Assembly (NCBI GenBank): GCA_029959195.1
Contig: CP114127.1
Coordinates: 1,674,001 to 1,738,000 of the forward strand
Length of the DNA stretch: 64,000 nt
Origin: Dictyophora rubrovolvata
Taxonomy: Eukaryota > Basidiomycota > Agaricomycetes > Phallales > Phallaceae
Direction of reading: 5' to 3'
Shown here: piece by piece, positions 35,246 through 47,044 of the stretch
Numbering within the stretch: position 1 is the stretch's first letter
How the letters are laid out: every line of letters starts with the position of its first letter
Notes under the pieces: generated by a model
The model's input: the letters and a program-made list of their open reading frames with translations, nothing else
The model's database searches: none
Told to the model about the DNA's origin: nothing
Translations under genes and position numbers: made by a program

Positions 35246-37446
35246 CTACCAAGGCCGCTGAACTTGCAACATAATAGGATCGTCCAACGTGAACGTCCCA
35301 GCCGCCAATGCCTGTCTAAACTCGTCTTCCGCGTCCATAACCTGGATAAATTGCTTATGGGCACCCTGTAATGCCGATGGAGAATTCCTCCAGATACGTT
35401 GCATCTTCGGGTAAGCGAGACGAATGCGCCCCATGACAGCTAACATTTCGCGCGATGTGATTTTGGCTGAGGAATAGGATTGAACCGCAGTTTTCAACAT
35501 GACTATATAAAAGTTCAGATGAGAGAAGAACAAAGCTCATGTGCGGAATTTGATATAACACGCACAACAATGGATTTCATCATCTTCTGGGTATAAATCG
35601 GCGGACTTGACGTATGCTTCTCCGGATTTTCTAGACCATTCACGGTCCTCAGGGATGGTGTCCTCACTTTCGAAGCTTGCTTTGTGATAATAAACATAAC
35701 CTCTTATGCTACAAGGTTTTCAGCGATGTAGCGCTTCCACGAGTCCAAAGGACGACACTTTACCTCCAAGCTGCAGCTTTCGGATAGCGATAGAAAGAAA
35801 GGTAACAGTAAGGGGGTGTGCGCATGCTTTCCACTACTTCAGGTGGTGTATTTTCCACCTGAGTAATAATCTCGTCCGCTAAAGCCATCAAGCCATCCAG
35901 CGTGAACTTGCCAGAGGTACGAAGGTGCTTTACTTCGTATGCCTAGAGGAATTTCCCCTCAGTCGTTGAAACGGAATCTGGAGCGATCTGGGAAAGAGCA
36001 TACCTGCATGTATGCATTCATTCTGAGAACTTGAACACCACGAAGAAAGGTTTCGTCGAAAATGGTGCCCCGAAGATCTCGAGGAACGTCAGACCATTCT
36101 GCGCGCCCAAGCTCTATGAGCTTGCAGGCCCGATCATACCAAAGGAAGACTCCGTCTCGTGGCTTGTCGCTCATCTGTTCCAGGAACCCCCAGACTATCC
36201 AAACCCTATGATAAACTCAATAAATTTCTTCGAGAACAGGGAAGCGGGTTGAAAGTGATATACCGGACTTGGCAAGAGAGTGCGCCCCGGATACTTTCCC
36301 AGTTTTGAGTCCGACGCAGCCTGTCTTTTGCTAGTCTGATGATTTCTTGAGGTTTTTTTGAAGTAAAAAATGCATTATATTGTGTGGCTTCAAATCGTAC
36401 TAGCTCGAGAATTCAGTGTTAGATATGAGGAAAAAGCCCAAGACCGAGATCCTTACGATATTGGTTAAAATTCTCGAACAGAGAATCGCTTTCTCTCAAA
36501 ATGATACATCTTTCATCTGTTAAAATAGCATTGCTCAAGTAAGCCAGACCGCCCTTTCGTCCACCCATCAAGCCGTTAGGAAGCACCGTAAGATCCCTAA
36601 GAATCGCTCTCGCCGTTTTGAAGTCCTGATAAAGAAAACACAAGTACATAAGTCTGAATTGAAGTGAAGATTCCCCGGAAATACGAACTTCAGATGCACT
36701 TAGAATAATTTGTGCCTAGGAGCCAAATGTTTGTTAGGGGAGTTGAAGGACGACTCGATTTGTTACGATCATAATACTGACGCTACTTTCTGCTGGAAGG
36801 TTATTTCCCATCTCCCTGGCCAAATCCCAAGGCAATTTCCTATCTCTGATATCTGATTCTTCTAGAGTGAAATGGCGTGTTCGTGCAAGAAGCTCCATAT
36901 TCGTATGGGAGGATTTATATTGCGCTTTTAGCCTCTTGTCAGCATCTGAAAGAGGCGATACTGCGTCGATGCATTCGATTGCCTGCCCGTACGCATCTAG
37001 AGCTTGGTTGTACTCAGAGAGACCCTAGAGAGAGAATGGATACGACATCGCGTAGATTGGTTCGTTTTTGCTTACTTCGAAGGCGGCGCCCAGTCGACCC
37101 CATCCTTTGGCATATTCGGGATCTAATTCTGTCGCCTGAAATAAAAGGTGAGAATGTGTAATGGAATTGTGTAAACTTTTTACTTTTTGTGCGTCTTCAC
37201 GGGCGCGTTCGTACCTGCAGCGACAGAATTAAAAACGGGAACGAGCGGGGGGGGGGGGAAAGCAGAGACATAAACGAACTGTTTGAGAGCAAGACGACAC
37301 GCAGCGCGGTTGGCAAATAGAATGGCGTTGTCAGACACGATATTGATGGCGGCTGTGTATTTTTTTATCGCGTCATTGTGGTCGCCTTGGGTGTAGAGTG
37401 TGTTGCCTTCAGCTTTGAGAGTTTCGGCCTCCTGCGGAAGAGACAT
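35246..37446 (-). CDS. TPR-repeat protein, co-chaperone-like N-terminus
   Basis: The ATG at 37446 opens MSLPQEAETLKAEGNTLYTQ, followed by DHNDAIKKYTAAI and AILFANRAACRLALKQ: one clear TPR of the STI1/SGT type. A second repeat follows after an intron (ATELDPEYAKGWGRLGAAFE, SEYNQALDAYGQAIECIDAV). The rest, about 400 residues over many short exons, is less familiar: GNNLPAESS, FKTARAILRDLTVLPNG, DKPRDGVFLWYDRACKL, EWSDVPRDLRGTIFDE and PPYCYLSFYRYPKAAAW. It ends DDPIMLQVQRPW at 35246. A soluble scaffold or chaperone-adaptor role is inferred from the TPRs only. A 13-G run lies in its first intron near 37247. It is divergent from the glycosyltransferase, sharing a 265-base promoter region. Confidence 0.75.
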
Positions 37447-37657
37447 TCAAGTTAATGTTGTGCGTGTCGAACAAAGGTCAAACAGGAAGAGCAGCTGCAG
37501 GGTGCGCTGGAAACGAGGCAAAAAGAAAATGGAAGATAGTGACTGATTTACGCGAATTTAGCGCGCAACTTGGAAACATAAACTCTATCGAAGATGTCCG
37601 AACTCGCTACTCCGCGGCGGTGTCCTGCCTCCAATGACACAGCTTTAAACGGGGAAT

Positions 37658-37688
37658 GATAATCGGTGGTCATCGATTACCGATTATC
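37658..37688. promoter_or_regulatory. Perfect inverted repeat in divergent promoter
   Basis: GATAATCGGT (37658-37667) and ACCGATTATC (37679-37688) are perfect inverted copies around an 11-base spacer containing ATCGAT. The repeat ends 23 bases before the glycosyltransferase ATG and 212 bases from the TPR gene ATG. The geometry suits a dimeric transcription factor, or a leader hairpin if transcribed. Function is inferred. Confidence 0.5.
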
Positions 37689-37711
37689 AATTAGCCAGTG
37701 TAACCACCACC

Positions 37712-39849
37712 ATGTCTTTCAAACACCATGTTATCTTTACCAGTGCGCCTTCAGTAGGTCCGTCATCTCCTGTGATCCTTTTTAATTAGCGGATGCGTGT
37801 GTTGAACAAGACAATTTCGTAGGCCATGTGCGACCATCCATGCCAATAATAGTCAAAATGGTCCAGGAAAGGCCCGATGTTTTAGTAACAGTTCCAGTAA
37901 TTGGGTCGTTCAAAGCCTTAATCGACAAGGAAGTTGCGAGGTATTGTACTGGATCAAACAGCGTTCTCAGAGACAATATAAGGCAGTTATGACCTTATTT
38001 TTTTCTTCTTCATCAACCTTAGTTTTGTTGGTCTATCAGAGTCACTCAAATATCCGACTTCGACGGGTTCGAACTTGACCGTTGGGCTAACATAATGACG
38101 GCGTGGCCTGTTTTTTTCGCAAAACTATGGTCCTGCGAGCCTATCGTTTGCTGCACTGGTCAAATCTATCCTAGTGCTCCTAGGCCGAGCTTGTGCATTT
38201 TAGATGCGAGTCTATTCTCAAATCATTCTTCAATTCATCACTCCCTCACATTGAAACCAGGGTACTCTAGGATACCCACTAGGAGAAAGCATAATCAACG
38301 AGAAAAAGCTCAAAGTACTAGTCTGGACTCCCGTTGGCCTTTCTGCCGTGTTGAACCTGCTAGGTCCGTCTGAACTGGGTGGACGGAGTGACTCTCTGGA
38401 ACGAGACGCGCCAGCATTAGCGAAATCAAAGAATATATCAATTCATGAAGCAAAGCTTGAGGTCAGTTTCAAACTCATATATATATATTTATATGGGCTA
38501 AGGCTGACGAGGAAATACCTCATACAGCTTGTTAACTCACCCACTGAGAAAGTGACTAAAATAGCAGGTCTTCCAGCAGCCTATCATTACGAGTTTGAAT
38601 CAGAACACGGCATCGTAAGTCACGTTTTGTTTGCTGTTGCGCGGAATCGTCGTTTCACCTTTTGTAAAGCCAGGAGGAGCAGAGTATTGGATCAACCATA
38701 TGGCACAGCTATCGAGGTATCAATGTGCCAGCTTGAGCAAGCATCGTCATCAGCACTAAAATTTCAAGTGTAGATTTGCAAGAAATTGCGATGGCGCGCT
38801 TTTGTCTAATACTCCTATTCTCGAAGAGGGGGCGGTCACGGCTTTCAAACAATGGTTTGATGGCATGGGCAAAAGATGCTATGCCGTCGGTCCTTGTACG
38901 ATTCCGGACCTGACTCCATTCGATCATGGGGAAACTCTAAAAGAAAAAGAAGTGATGAAATTCCTGGACGATATTTACGAAACCCATGGGAAGCGTTCTC
39001 TTCTTTACGTGAGTTTCTCATCCCAGTATGATATTTATTCTTTGCTTCTACTAAGAGCGCATTCATTCTCAGATGTCTTTTGGAACTTCATCGTTTCCTA
39101 GCGAAAAGACACCTTGGCAGTTGATTGCTATTATTCTAGAATTGAAGATACCATTGGTTTTTATCTTTTTCTTTTATTCTAAAAATATCCCGCTCATCAA
39201 TGCAACGCTTTCATTACCAATAGATTTTCACCATGGCACATGGTAATTCATATGAAAAGGAGTTGCCAGATGACTTTCGAACTAGGCTGGAGTCATCAGA
39301 CCTAACCCTAGTTACCAAATGGGCTCCACAACAGACAATATTGAATCACACTGTTCGTATTGGTATTCAATGCTACGGACTTTTGTCTCACCCGTTTCAT
39401 GTTAGGTCACAGGAGTATTTCTTACACATGGAGGTCACGGAGGTCTTACTGAGTCGCTCCTTGCAGGTATAATACCGTACGAGAGGATTTCATCAATTCA
39501 TTCGTCTCGAAAACCTAACCGTAATTTTTAAATCAGAATCATATGGCCGCTTCAAGGCGATCAGGCTTTCAACTGTATGAACTTTGTACTCAATCTGAAG
39601 GTAGCCTATCAGCTACTTGAAGTCCGGACCGGAAAAGGTTTGTTGCCTTTATATCGAGGATATTGCCCAACAGGCACGGGGGAAGCGATAGATCGTGAAT
39701 TCAGACAAGTTCTGGGAAACGCGTTTGGAGTCGATGGTGAAGCCAAGCGGGAGATTATCCAAGAGTTAAGCAAGAAATTAAAAGAGACGTGGAGAGAAAA
39801 CGGGGAGGCATTGACTGAATTACGTAGGATGCTTCAAGAGAACTTTTAA
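37712..39849 (+). CDS. UDP-glycosyltransferase (GT1 family)
   Basis: Transfers sugar from a UDP-sugar to a small hydrophobic acceptor. The ATG at 37712 gives MSFKHHVIFTSAPSV, joined by an intron to GHVRPSMPIIVKMVQERPDV, which carries the GH of the catalytic His. Later exons include VTQISDFDGFELDRWANIM, NTPILEEGAVTAFKQWFDGM, KRCYAVGPC and SLLYMSFGTSSFP. The sugar-nucleotide region is WAPQQTILNHT, then GVFLTHGGHGGLTESLLAG and WPLQGDQAFNC. It ends at 39849 after a helical tail. The GVFLTHGG exon joins in frame only if the preceding intron uses a weak GTTCGT donor near 39352. Otherwise it looks whole. Substrate unknown. Confidence 0.85.
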
Positions 39850-40042
39850 TAAGTCGTTCACTCGTCATTTGTGCTTCTTTTGTACTGTTACATGCCGATT
39901 GCCAATGCATTTGGACGTATTTATCAGCTAGGTCGTAACCCAGCGAGAATCCACTTAAAGGTGTATAATAACAACCAACGCTGCGGACTACTTTTCGAGA
40001 CGATTAAGAGGTTAACATAATTTCTCGACACAGCTTTTTATG
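39850..40042. other. Convergent intergenic spacer
   Basis: Short gap between the stops of the glycosyltransferase (plus) and the LamB/YcsF gene (minus). No feature was seen. Confidence 0.4.
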
Positions 40043-41349
40043 TTAAACGGTATATTCAGAAAAACGATTATTCTCATCAACCAAGCTCTTCACGAGCTTT
40101 GCGACTTCAACCGCCCCCTGTTCTTGAAACTCAGTAATCAACGCTTCTGATGCGTAATAATTATCCTACCGGCGTGTCTGAATGACAACAAATTGTCACT
40201 TCGGTAACATCCTCGCCAATAGGGATGAACGTGCCATCATTGCATGTAATTTCACGCTTTGTCAGGAGCCGTTCAACCTAAACAAAAGATTCCAAGCTGA
40301 AACAATATAGAGTGAAACTTATGCATTATCTCTTACGCGTTGTTTGATTGTCGTCAAGGACAGTTTCTCATGCTTCCTGGAATCCGTGGTTTAGTAAAAT
40401 CGCGTAATCGAGAAAGAAATAACTCGCTTTGTGATCAGTAATTTTCCTTCTGGACTATAGTCAAGATCCGAAAACCACTCTAACATGCACGACAGGAAAT
40501 TCAAAAACTAAAGCTTGTTTTTGATGCATCGACGTTACTAACCGGGGATAAATGGAACGCCTTCTTCTTCAGCCGCCTTTTGATGTTCGGTTCCAGCCAG
40601 TCCAACAAATGCGATGTCGCTGTTGTTTATCTCTTCAAAAAACTTAATTACTGATATACCAGCTTTTGCAAGCGGAAGCGACTTTGCCATTTGACCGTAA
40701 ATAGCACCATGAGGTTTGACCTAATAAAGCTTACAGATCTAGCGAATCTGTAAATGAAGGGATAATGGAACCATACATGATTCAGAACTAGGCCATGACG
40801 TTTGAGAAAACCGCTAAGTGCGCCCACTTGGTATGTAAAACAAGATATAAGTTCTTCCTAGAAACCAGCACGAAAGCACTTTTAACATAGCTAATGAGCC
40901 TCTGGGAAACGAGACGGTCTTACGGGTTCGATAGCCATCTCACGTCGACCAAAACCTTGCCTGTCAGGTAAAGACGGATGTGCCCCAACTTTGACACCAT
41001 TCTCCTTAGCCAGTAATACAGTCTTGTTCATTACGGAGAAATCCCTTCAGAAGCGATGTGTCAGAAAAGGTATGGAGCAGAGAAGTGACTTACGAAGCAT
41101 GAAAGCCACAAGCTACGTTAGCGAGATGAATAGTCTTCATTAAAGCCTCATCATCTGCCTATAAACATTTTCAACAAAGAAATGTTTTTCTCAGAGAAAA
41201 AGCTGAATGAAGCGATACGATGTTATACAGAGAAAAGCCCTGTAAGTTGTTACGTCAGCCAGCGGTTTAGGGCGCCCAATGGATGGCTGCATCTGGCGAA
41301 CCTCTCCCATATCGCAATTGACTGTTGCCTTCAGCCGTGGTAACGACAT
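40043..41349 (-). CDS. lamB: LamB/YcsF (PxpA) family protein, lactam / 5-oxoproline hydrolysis
   Basis: LamB/YcsF proteins are the PxpA subunit of the ATP-dependent 5-oxoprolinase of bacteria and act in lactam utilisation in Aspergillus. The ATG at 41349 ([16 protein letters not shown]) was chosen because the frame upstream has no other ATG and a TATTTAAAAAG box lies about 45 bases before it. Exons then give GFSLYNI (a 21-base exon at 41219-41239), [95 protein letters not shown] and a final [17 protein letters not shown]. Stop at 40043. All hallmark motifs are present. It is divergent from the fused carboxylase, with starts 227 bases apart. Confidence 0.92.
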
Positions 41350-41576
41350 ATCCAAAGGTTGTACCGGAGGAATATTTGTCTGATCCCATCTCTTTTTAAA
41401 TACTTTGCCACCGCTTAAACTTTTGACCTCTGGTCTATCTTTCACATGACCGGCAATTTCCACTGGAGCTAGACTAAGCTAGTGGTGTCAGCTGTGCATC
41501 GCCAATATACGTCAAAGTCTATTTCTATTTATCTCACGAGAGAACAATTCTCGGTTCATCCGGGATCCCTACGAAG
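41350..41576. promoter_or_regulatory. Bidirectional promoter between lamB-like and lamA-like genes
   Basis: The 227-base gap between the two ATGs must hold both core promoters. Toward the LamB side there is TATTTAAAA (about 41394-41402, minus strand). Toward the carboxylase there is a CCAAT box at 41502-41506 and a TATTTAT near 41526. In Aspergillus the lam genes are co-regulated from a shared divergent promoter with CCAAT and AmdR sites; whether the same regulator acts here is unknown. Confidence 0.6.
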
Positions 41577-44500
41577 ATGTTCTCTTCTGAAGAACAATTC
41601 AACTATTCAAGCCATTGTATTCTGGTTGTCAACCGCGGTGAAATCGCTCTGCGAATCTTTCGAACCGCAAAATCTCTGGGCATTCGGACAGTAGCTGTTT
41701 ATACGAATTCCGATGCCCACGCTCCTCACGTTCTGTTAGCTGACGATGCAGTTGCTCTATCCTTTACGTCAGAGAGCCCGACAGGTGCCTCAGAGGTTTC
41801 GGTTTATCTGTCTATAGAGCATATCATTTCTATCATTTGCGAATATAACGCCGGGCACAGCAGTAATCCCATCACACTCGTACATCCAGGATATGGATTC
41901 TTATCTGAAAACGCGACTTTTGCCTCTCGCGTGGCCTCTCTGACCGGAGCGACTTGGGTCGGTCCTCGTCCCGAGGTGATTGCTGAGATGGGTTTGAAGC
42001 ATGTCGCTAGGCAAGTGGCGATTCGTGCAGGCCTTCCAGTTGTTCCAGGCTCTGAAGGACTCCTGAAACCCGAAGACGGTATTGGAGTGTTTGACATTGC
42101 GAACTGTATCGGCTATCCAATTATTCTGAAAGCGACCGCCGGTGGCGGCGGTATGGGAATGGCGATTTGTTATAACGAAGAGCAGCTTGCCGAAGAGCTT
42201 GAGAGGACGAGGGGTCGAGCGAAGATTTTATTTGGCGAGGAGGGCGTTTTTCTAGAGAAGTATTTTCCTGCTGCGAGACATATCGAAATTCAGGTATTAT
42301 ATTTGCGTCATTATGGGACGGGGGGTTTCAATCTCATATTCATTCTTTTCGTGCAGGTTTTCGGGAACGGTCTTGGGGATGTTGTCCACTTGGCAGAAAG
42401 AGAATGCAGTATACAACGGAGACACCAGAAAATTATCGAAGAAACGCCGAGTCCATTCCTTCAGGCAAACGAAGGTGTTTTAAAACATTTACTCTTCTAA
42501 ACTTCACATGTGTTAAAGCGCATTTATAGGGTTAAGAGAGCAAATGTGTGATGCTGCGGTAGCGCTCTGTCGCGACATAAAATATAATTCAGCCGGTAAG
42601 TTGTCGTTTATGTTTGTCAAGTTTCTTCACACTTATCAACGCATCATTTAGGAACTGTCGAGTTTATAGTGGATGATCAGTTTGGCAAGTTTTACTTTCT
42701 CGAAATGAATACCAGAATTCAGGTTGGTCGTCCTCTTTGAGGTCTCAGTGCGCACATTTTATGGCACCGCAAGCTAGGTTGAGCATCCCATTACCGAGGA
42801 GATACATCCTGGTTTAGATCTTGTCAAATTGATGATCCAACAGGCAATCTTGGAACGCGGTTATGCATTAGGGAGAGGAGGACTCTCTGCTGATTGTTTT
42901 GAAATACAACAAACATTTTACGATGAATTGCGCGCCAAGGGACGCAATGACGGGACACATAGTCATGCAATTGAAGGTCGTCTTTATGCTGAGAACCCCG
43001 TCGAGGAGTTTGCTCCATCGCCTGGACTATTGCAATACGTGAATCTTCCTCTTGATCAGAGTTGGATCAGAATAGACAGCTGGGTATCTGACTTTTTTAT
43101 TCGTGGTCCGTAATATTATTCGAACTCAAAGTATGCCTAAATATAGATTTCGACGGGAACCACAGTCACGCCTTTCTTTGATCCACTTTTATGTAAACTC
43201 ATCGTTGTCGGAAAAGACAGAGAAGATGCCAGACAACGATTCATACAAGCATTGAATATGTGCATTATTTCTGGTCCGCCTAACAATGTGGAATATTTGA
43301 TATCCGTCGCTGAAAGCGATTTCTTTACGGAAGGTAAAACGCTTACAACATCGTTAAACGAGTTTTCTTTCGCTGCTAGGTAATACTTTCCGCGACGTCT
43401 CAGTTCGCCTAATTTACCATCTACCAAAGAGCCCTTAGGATTTTGTCTGCTGGCATGGATATGTCCATTCAAGATTTCCCTGGGCGTTCAATCGGACTGG
43501 GCATTCCGCGTTCTGGACCCATGGATGAACTGGCATTTCGAGTAGGAAACATTCTAGTTGGGAATCATCAAGGCACAGAAGGAATTGAAATGGTTCTTCT
43601 TCCGGGGATGCCACCCGTCCGGATTAAATTTTTCTGCAGCGCAGTCGTTGCCATCACTGGCGCGAACGTCGAAGTTGTTACAAACTCGGAACTTAGGAGC
43701 TCATGGAGCCGAATTGCGATCTCGCAAGATACTACACTAAGTATTAAAGCTCTGAAGCCCGAAAGTGATAAGAATGCTGTTGGCTTTCGTGTTTATGTTT
43801 GCGTTCACGGTGGACTTCCTGGCATTCCTGTATATCTTGGTTCGAAGTCGACGTCTGTCGGACTTGGTGGTTATCAAGTCTGTGATTTACTCTTTATGGT
43901 TAATGTTTGTTCACTGTTTCACAGGGAAGGACGCTCGTATCCGGAGATCAATTGGCTCTTCGGGACACTTCTAAGTCAACACACATCGGAAGATGCAATG
44001 GTTATAACTCTGTTCTCCAAGAAATACCTCTCGGTTGTCGTATTTCCCAATGCCCACACACCTGGGTCATTTATGTTCTTCCAGGTCCTTGCGACGACCT
44101 GGAGTACGTGACCCCAGAGGGTATCGAGAAGTTCTACAATACGCAATGGATAGTCAGCCCTTCTAGCAATAGAATGGGTATTCGCCTGCAATCGTCAGAT
44201 GGGAACAAGGTTGAATGGGCTCGGGAAAACGGTGGTGAAGGCGGCTCGCATCCGAGCAATATCCTAGACAATGCATATGCACCTGCGACCGTTAATATTA
44301 ATGGCGATACTCCAGTTATTTTGACGAATGAAGGTCCGGACATGGGTGGCTATCTTTGCATGTGTACAGTGGCTAGTGCTGAACGGTAATTTCTGTTCGT
44401 TTCCCTCTAAAATCTCGTTCTTCATCATTTTACCGAAGCTGGAAACTTGGCCAATTGAGTCCCGGATCTATCATTCAATTTTCTCGGATATCTTGGTCGA

Positions 44501-46464
44501 GAGCTAGAGAACTTCGTATCCAAATGGAGGAATATTTTGCTACTCTCGAAACAAATTCCGAACCCACCACGTGTTTCTCAGCAGAAGCTCGCAGTATTCC
44601 CGATACCCAGTATTCCCCAATTTTGCATATAAAAGGTGCTGAGGGGGATCAGTCCATCCCTCAGGTGGTTTTTCGTCAGGTAACTCTTTAGCTAAATCTT
44701 GATTGTTACATGAGTTAATTGAACCATGCTATGTTTAGGCGGGTGATGAAGCCATATTAGTCGATTTCGGTGAAATGAGCTTGGACTTTTTCGTCCGTGC
44801 TCGCATTCATGCATTTCAGAACGCGGTTCTTAAGAGAAATCCTCCAGGCCTGCGATTATTATGCCCTTGTATCCGTTCAATCATGGTGGGTCATATCGTA
44901 CCATCGCCAATGTGTCATCAATTTAGATCTAAAAATCCAGTGCTACTTTGACTTCATGAAAGTAACTCAAACAGAGTTTTTAAACGCGATAATTGAAATC
45001 GAAGCCCTTATACCAAACTCCATCTGTGACATGATGTTTCCTGGACGACGCTTAACATTGCCCATTGTCTTAGATGATCGATGGTGTCGAGAAGCTTTGC
45101 AGCGATATATGCAATCTACTAGGGATAAAGCTGTTTACCTTCCCAGCAATATTCAATATCTCGCCGACAACAATGGCCTTGGAACTCCAGAAGAGGCTCT
45201 TGAAAAGCTCGTTCAGAGTGACTGGGTACGGAATATGGCTCCGTTTGTCTTTTCGTTGAGGCTTTATGCTACATTAATTAGCTCGTCTTTGGCGTTGGAT
45301 TTTACCTTGCTTGTCCCTTTCTTGTGCCAGTACGCCGACCTTATCATTGTCTTAGTGCAGTTTATATCATCTAACATAGGTTGACCCGAGATGTCGTCTG
45401 GAAGGTCAGAAGATGAATCCATCCCGGACGTTCACTCCCAGGGTTGATAAATACTTGTTCATTTTCGCGACTTAACCATTTGACGTTGAACTAGGGTGCT
45501 ATTGGTATTGCCGGTCCTGTTGCCGCGATATATCCGATAGAATCACCTGGGGGGTATCAATTGTACGGCCGGACTTTACCATTGTGGCAGACATGGGGAA
45601 GAGGGGAAAATTATCACGCCGATAAACCGTGGCTCCTTCAGTCGTTCGACCAGGTACGTCCATTATGGATGCGATTGCTTTTTTCTTTCAATTTGACTCA
45701 ATCGCAACTTGGGCAGGTTCACTTTGAGCAAGTAACGGAGGAGGAATATGTCAAGGTAAAAATACTGTTGTAAAAGCTATGGCTTGATCAAAAGTTGCTT
45801 TTATAGATAGAGCGCGAATTTGACGCGGGACTATACAGGTTTAAGGTAGGACGATTAAAATTTGACTGCTGTTGACACAACGATCTGGGTAGATTGAAGA
45901 CGCTACTTTTTCTTTGGCTCAATATGCGAACTTTGTGAACTCTGTCGAGAGGGAAACGTCAATCTTTCGACAAAAGAAGGCACTGGCAAAATTAGTCACA
46001 GAGGCAAGGTAAGCAAGGGGGGCTTCTCTCCGTTTGATAGTTTGTATTTCACACCATCTAACAGGGAGAAAAAGTTATTATCTGTTTGGGAAAAAGAGAA
46101 GGAACGGTCTAATTCTCAGCCCGTTGAGATTGACGGTAACCATCCTGCAAGCTTTTTGTTTGCCATAATTAGCATCATTGATGTTTTCTGGACAGACAGT
46201 TTCCAGACTGATTTTACTATCAGGGCAGCATTGTTTGCAAGCGTGTGGAAAATCAAGTCTGAGCTTGGTCAGGTTGTGACTTCGGCTGAGCAAGTTCTGC
46301 TTATTCTTGAAGCCATGAAAACCGAAATCATGATTACTGCTGGCGAGGAATTTGTTGGAAGTACGATTGAAGGATATGGTAAAGGCATTAAGGAAGGGGC
46401 TGCTGTTCATCCTGGGGATATTCTTGTCGTATTTGATCGTGGATCCACGAACGTTGAACGATGA
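41577..46464 (+). CDS. lamA: Biotin-dependent urea-carboxylase-like / LamA fusion protein
   Basis: Large protein of roughly 1,250 residues over about 20 exons. Domains in order are as follows. Biotin carboxylase (41577-43400): [62 protein letters not shown]. PxpC/KipA-like carboxyltransferase domain (43430-44700): [45 protein letters not shown]. PxpB/KipI-like domain (44740-45760): [64 protein letters not shown]. Biotinyl domain (46190-46464), with the biotin Lys in EAMKTE near 46310-46326. No amidase/allophanate hydrolase domain precedes it, so it is not a Dur1,2 urea amidolyase. All frames join with good splice sites. With the divergent PxpA it most resembles lactam utilisation LamA. Confidence 0.9.
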
Positions 46465-47044
46465 CTGGCAGTGTGTGCTGGTATTACCTTTCATTAATAT
46501 CACTTCTTCATCCCTAGTACCCCTGACACCGAATGCCATGTGTTTAACTGATGGTCGTGATTGTGGCGTTCTTACTCAGATCTCATCTGGTGTTTTTTAT
46601 CCCTATTGTGATTCAAGGAGCTCGATAGGTGGGTCGGGATAGTCTATACATAATAAAGGCAACCAATATTTCTCATTGAACTGGATGGGTTTGACTTCAC
46701 ATTCCCTGACTCACGTGTCTGGGAATATTCAATACTTCAGACTCAGATGTGAGACGAAAACTGGACTCGGTTTACAAAATCAGAAGAATCAAAAATGAAA
46801 ATGACATTCATATCATTTCCCCACAGTGTGCCTCAAAAGCTCCCGACAGGCGGTAACCTGCACATCAGAAGGTGATACCATATTAATAGGAATGGGAATA
46901 GTCGTGTGGGACTGACGTTGTTTGATAATCTTTGCTTGGAAGATTTAGATAGTTCCAGCGTAGTAGTCCAGATTTGTCGTGATATTTAGTAAGGATAATA
47001 TGAGGAAACGTTTTATTAGGAGAGTATAAGGAATCATCAGACTA
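46465..47044. other. Convergent 3' region with poly(A)-like signal
   Basis: AATAAA at 46652-46657 lies about 190 bases past the LamA stop and may serve its 3' end. The rest, up to the stop of the minus-strand membrane protein, shows no gene. Confidence 0.4.

Noticed and set aside
37240-37260. G-run as a G-quadruplex or assembly error
   Set aside because: A single homopolymer of about 13 G inside an intron has no partner runs. It is simple sequence and may be a length artefact.
43137-43472. 111-codon minus-strand frame
   Set aside because: It is antisense to biotin-carboxylase exons that read through with good splice sites.
41577-46464. Urea amidolyase (Dur1,2)
   Set aside because: No amidase/allophanate hydrolase domain precedes the biotin carboxylase, and the divergent neighbour is PxpA/LamB rather than a urea-pathway gene.
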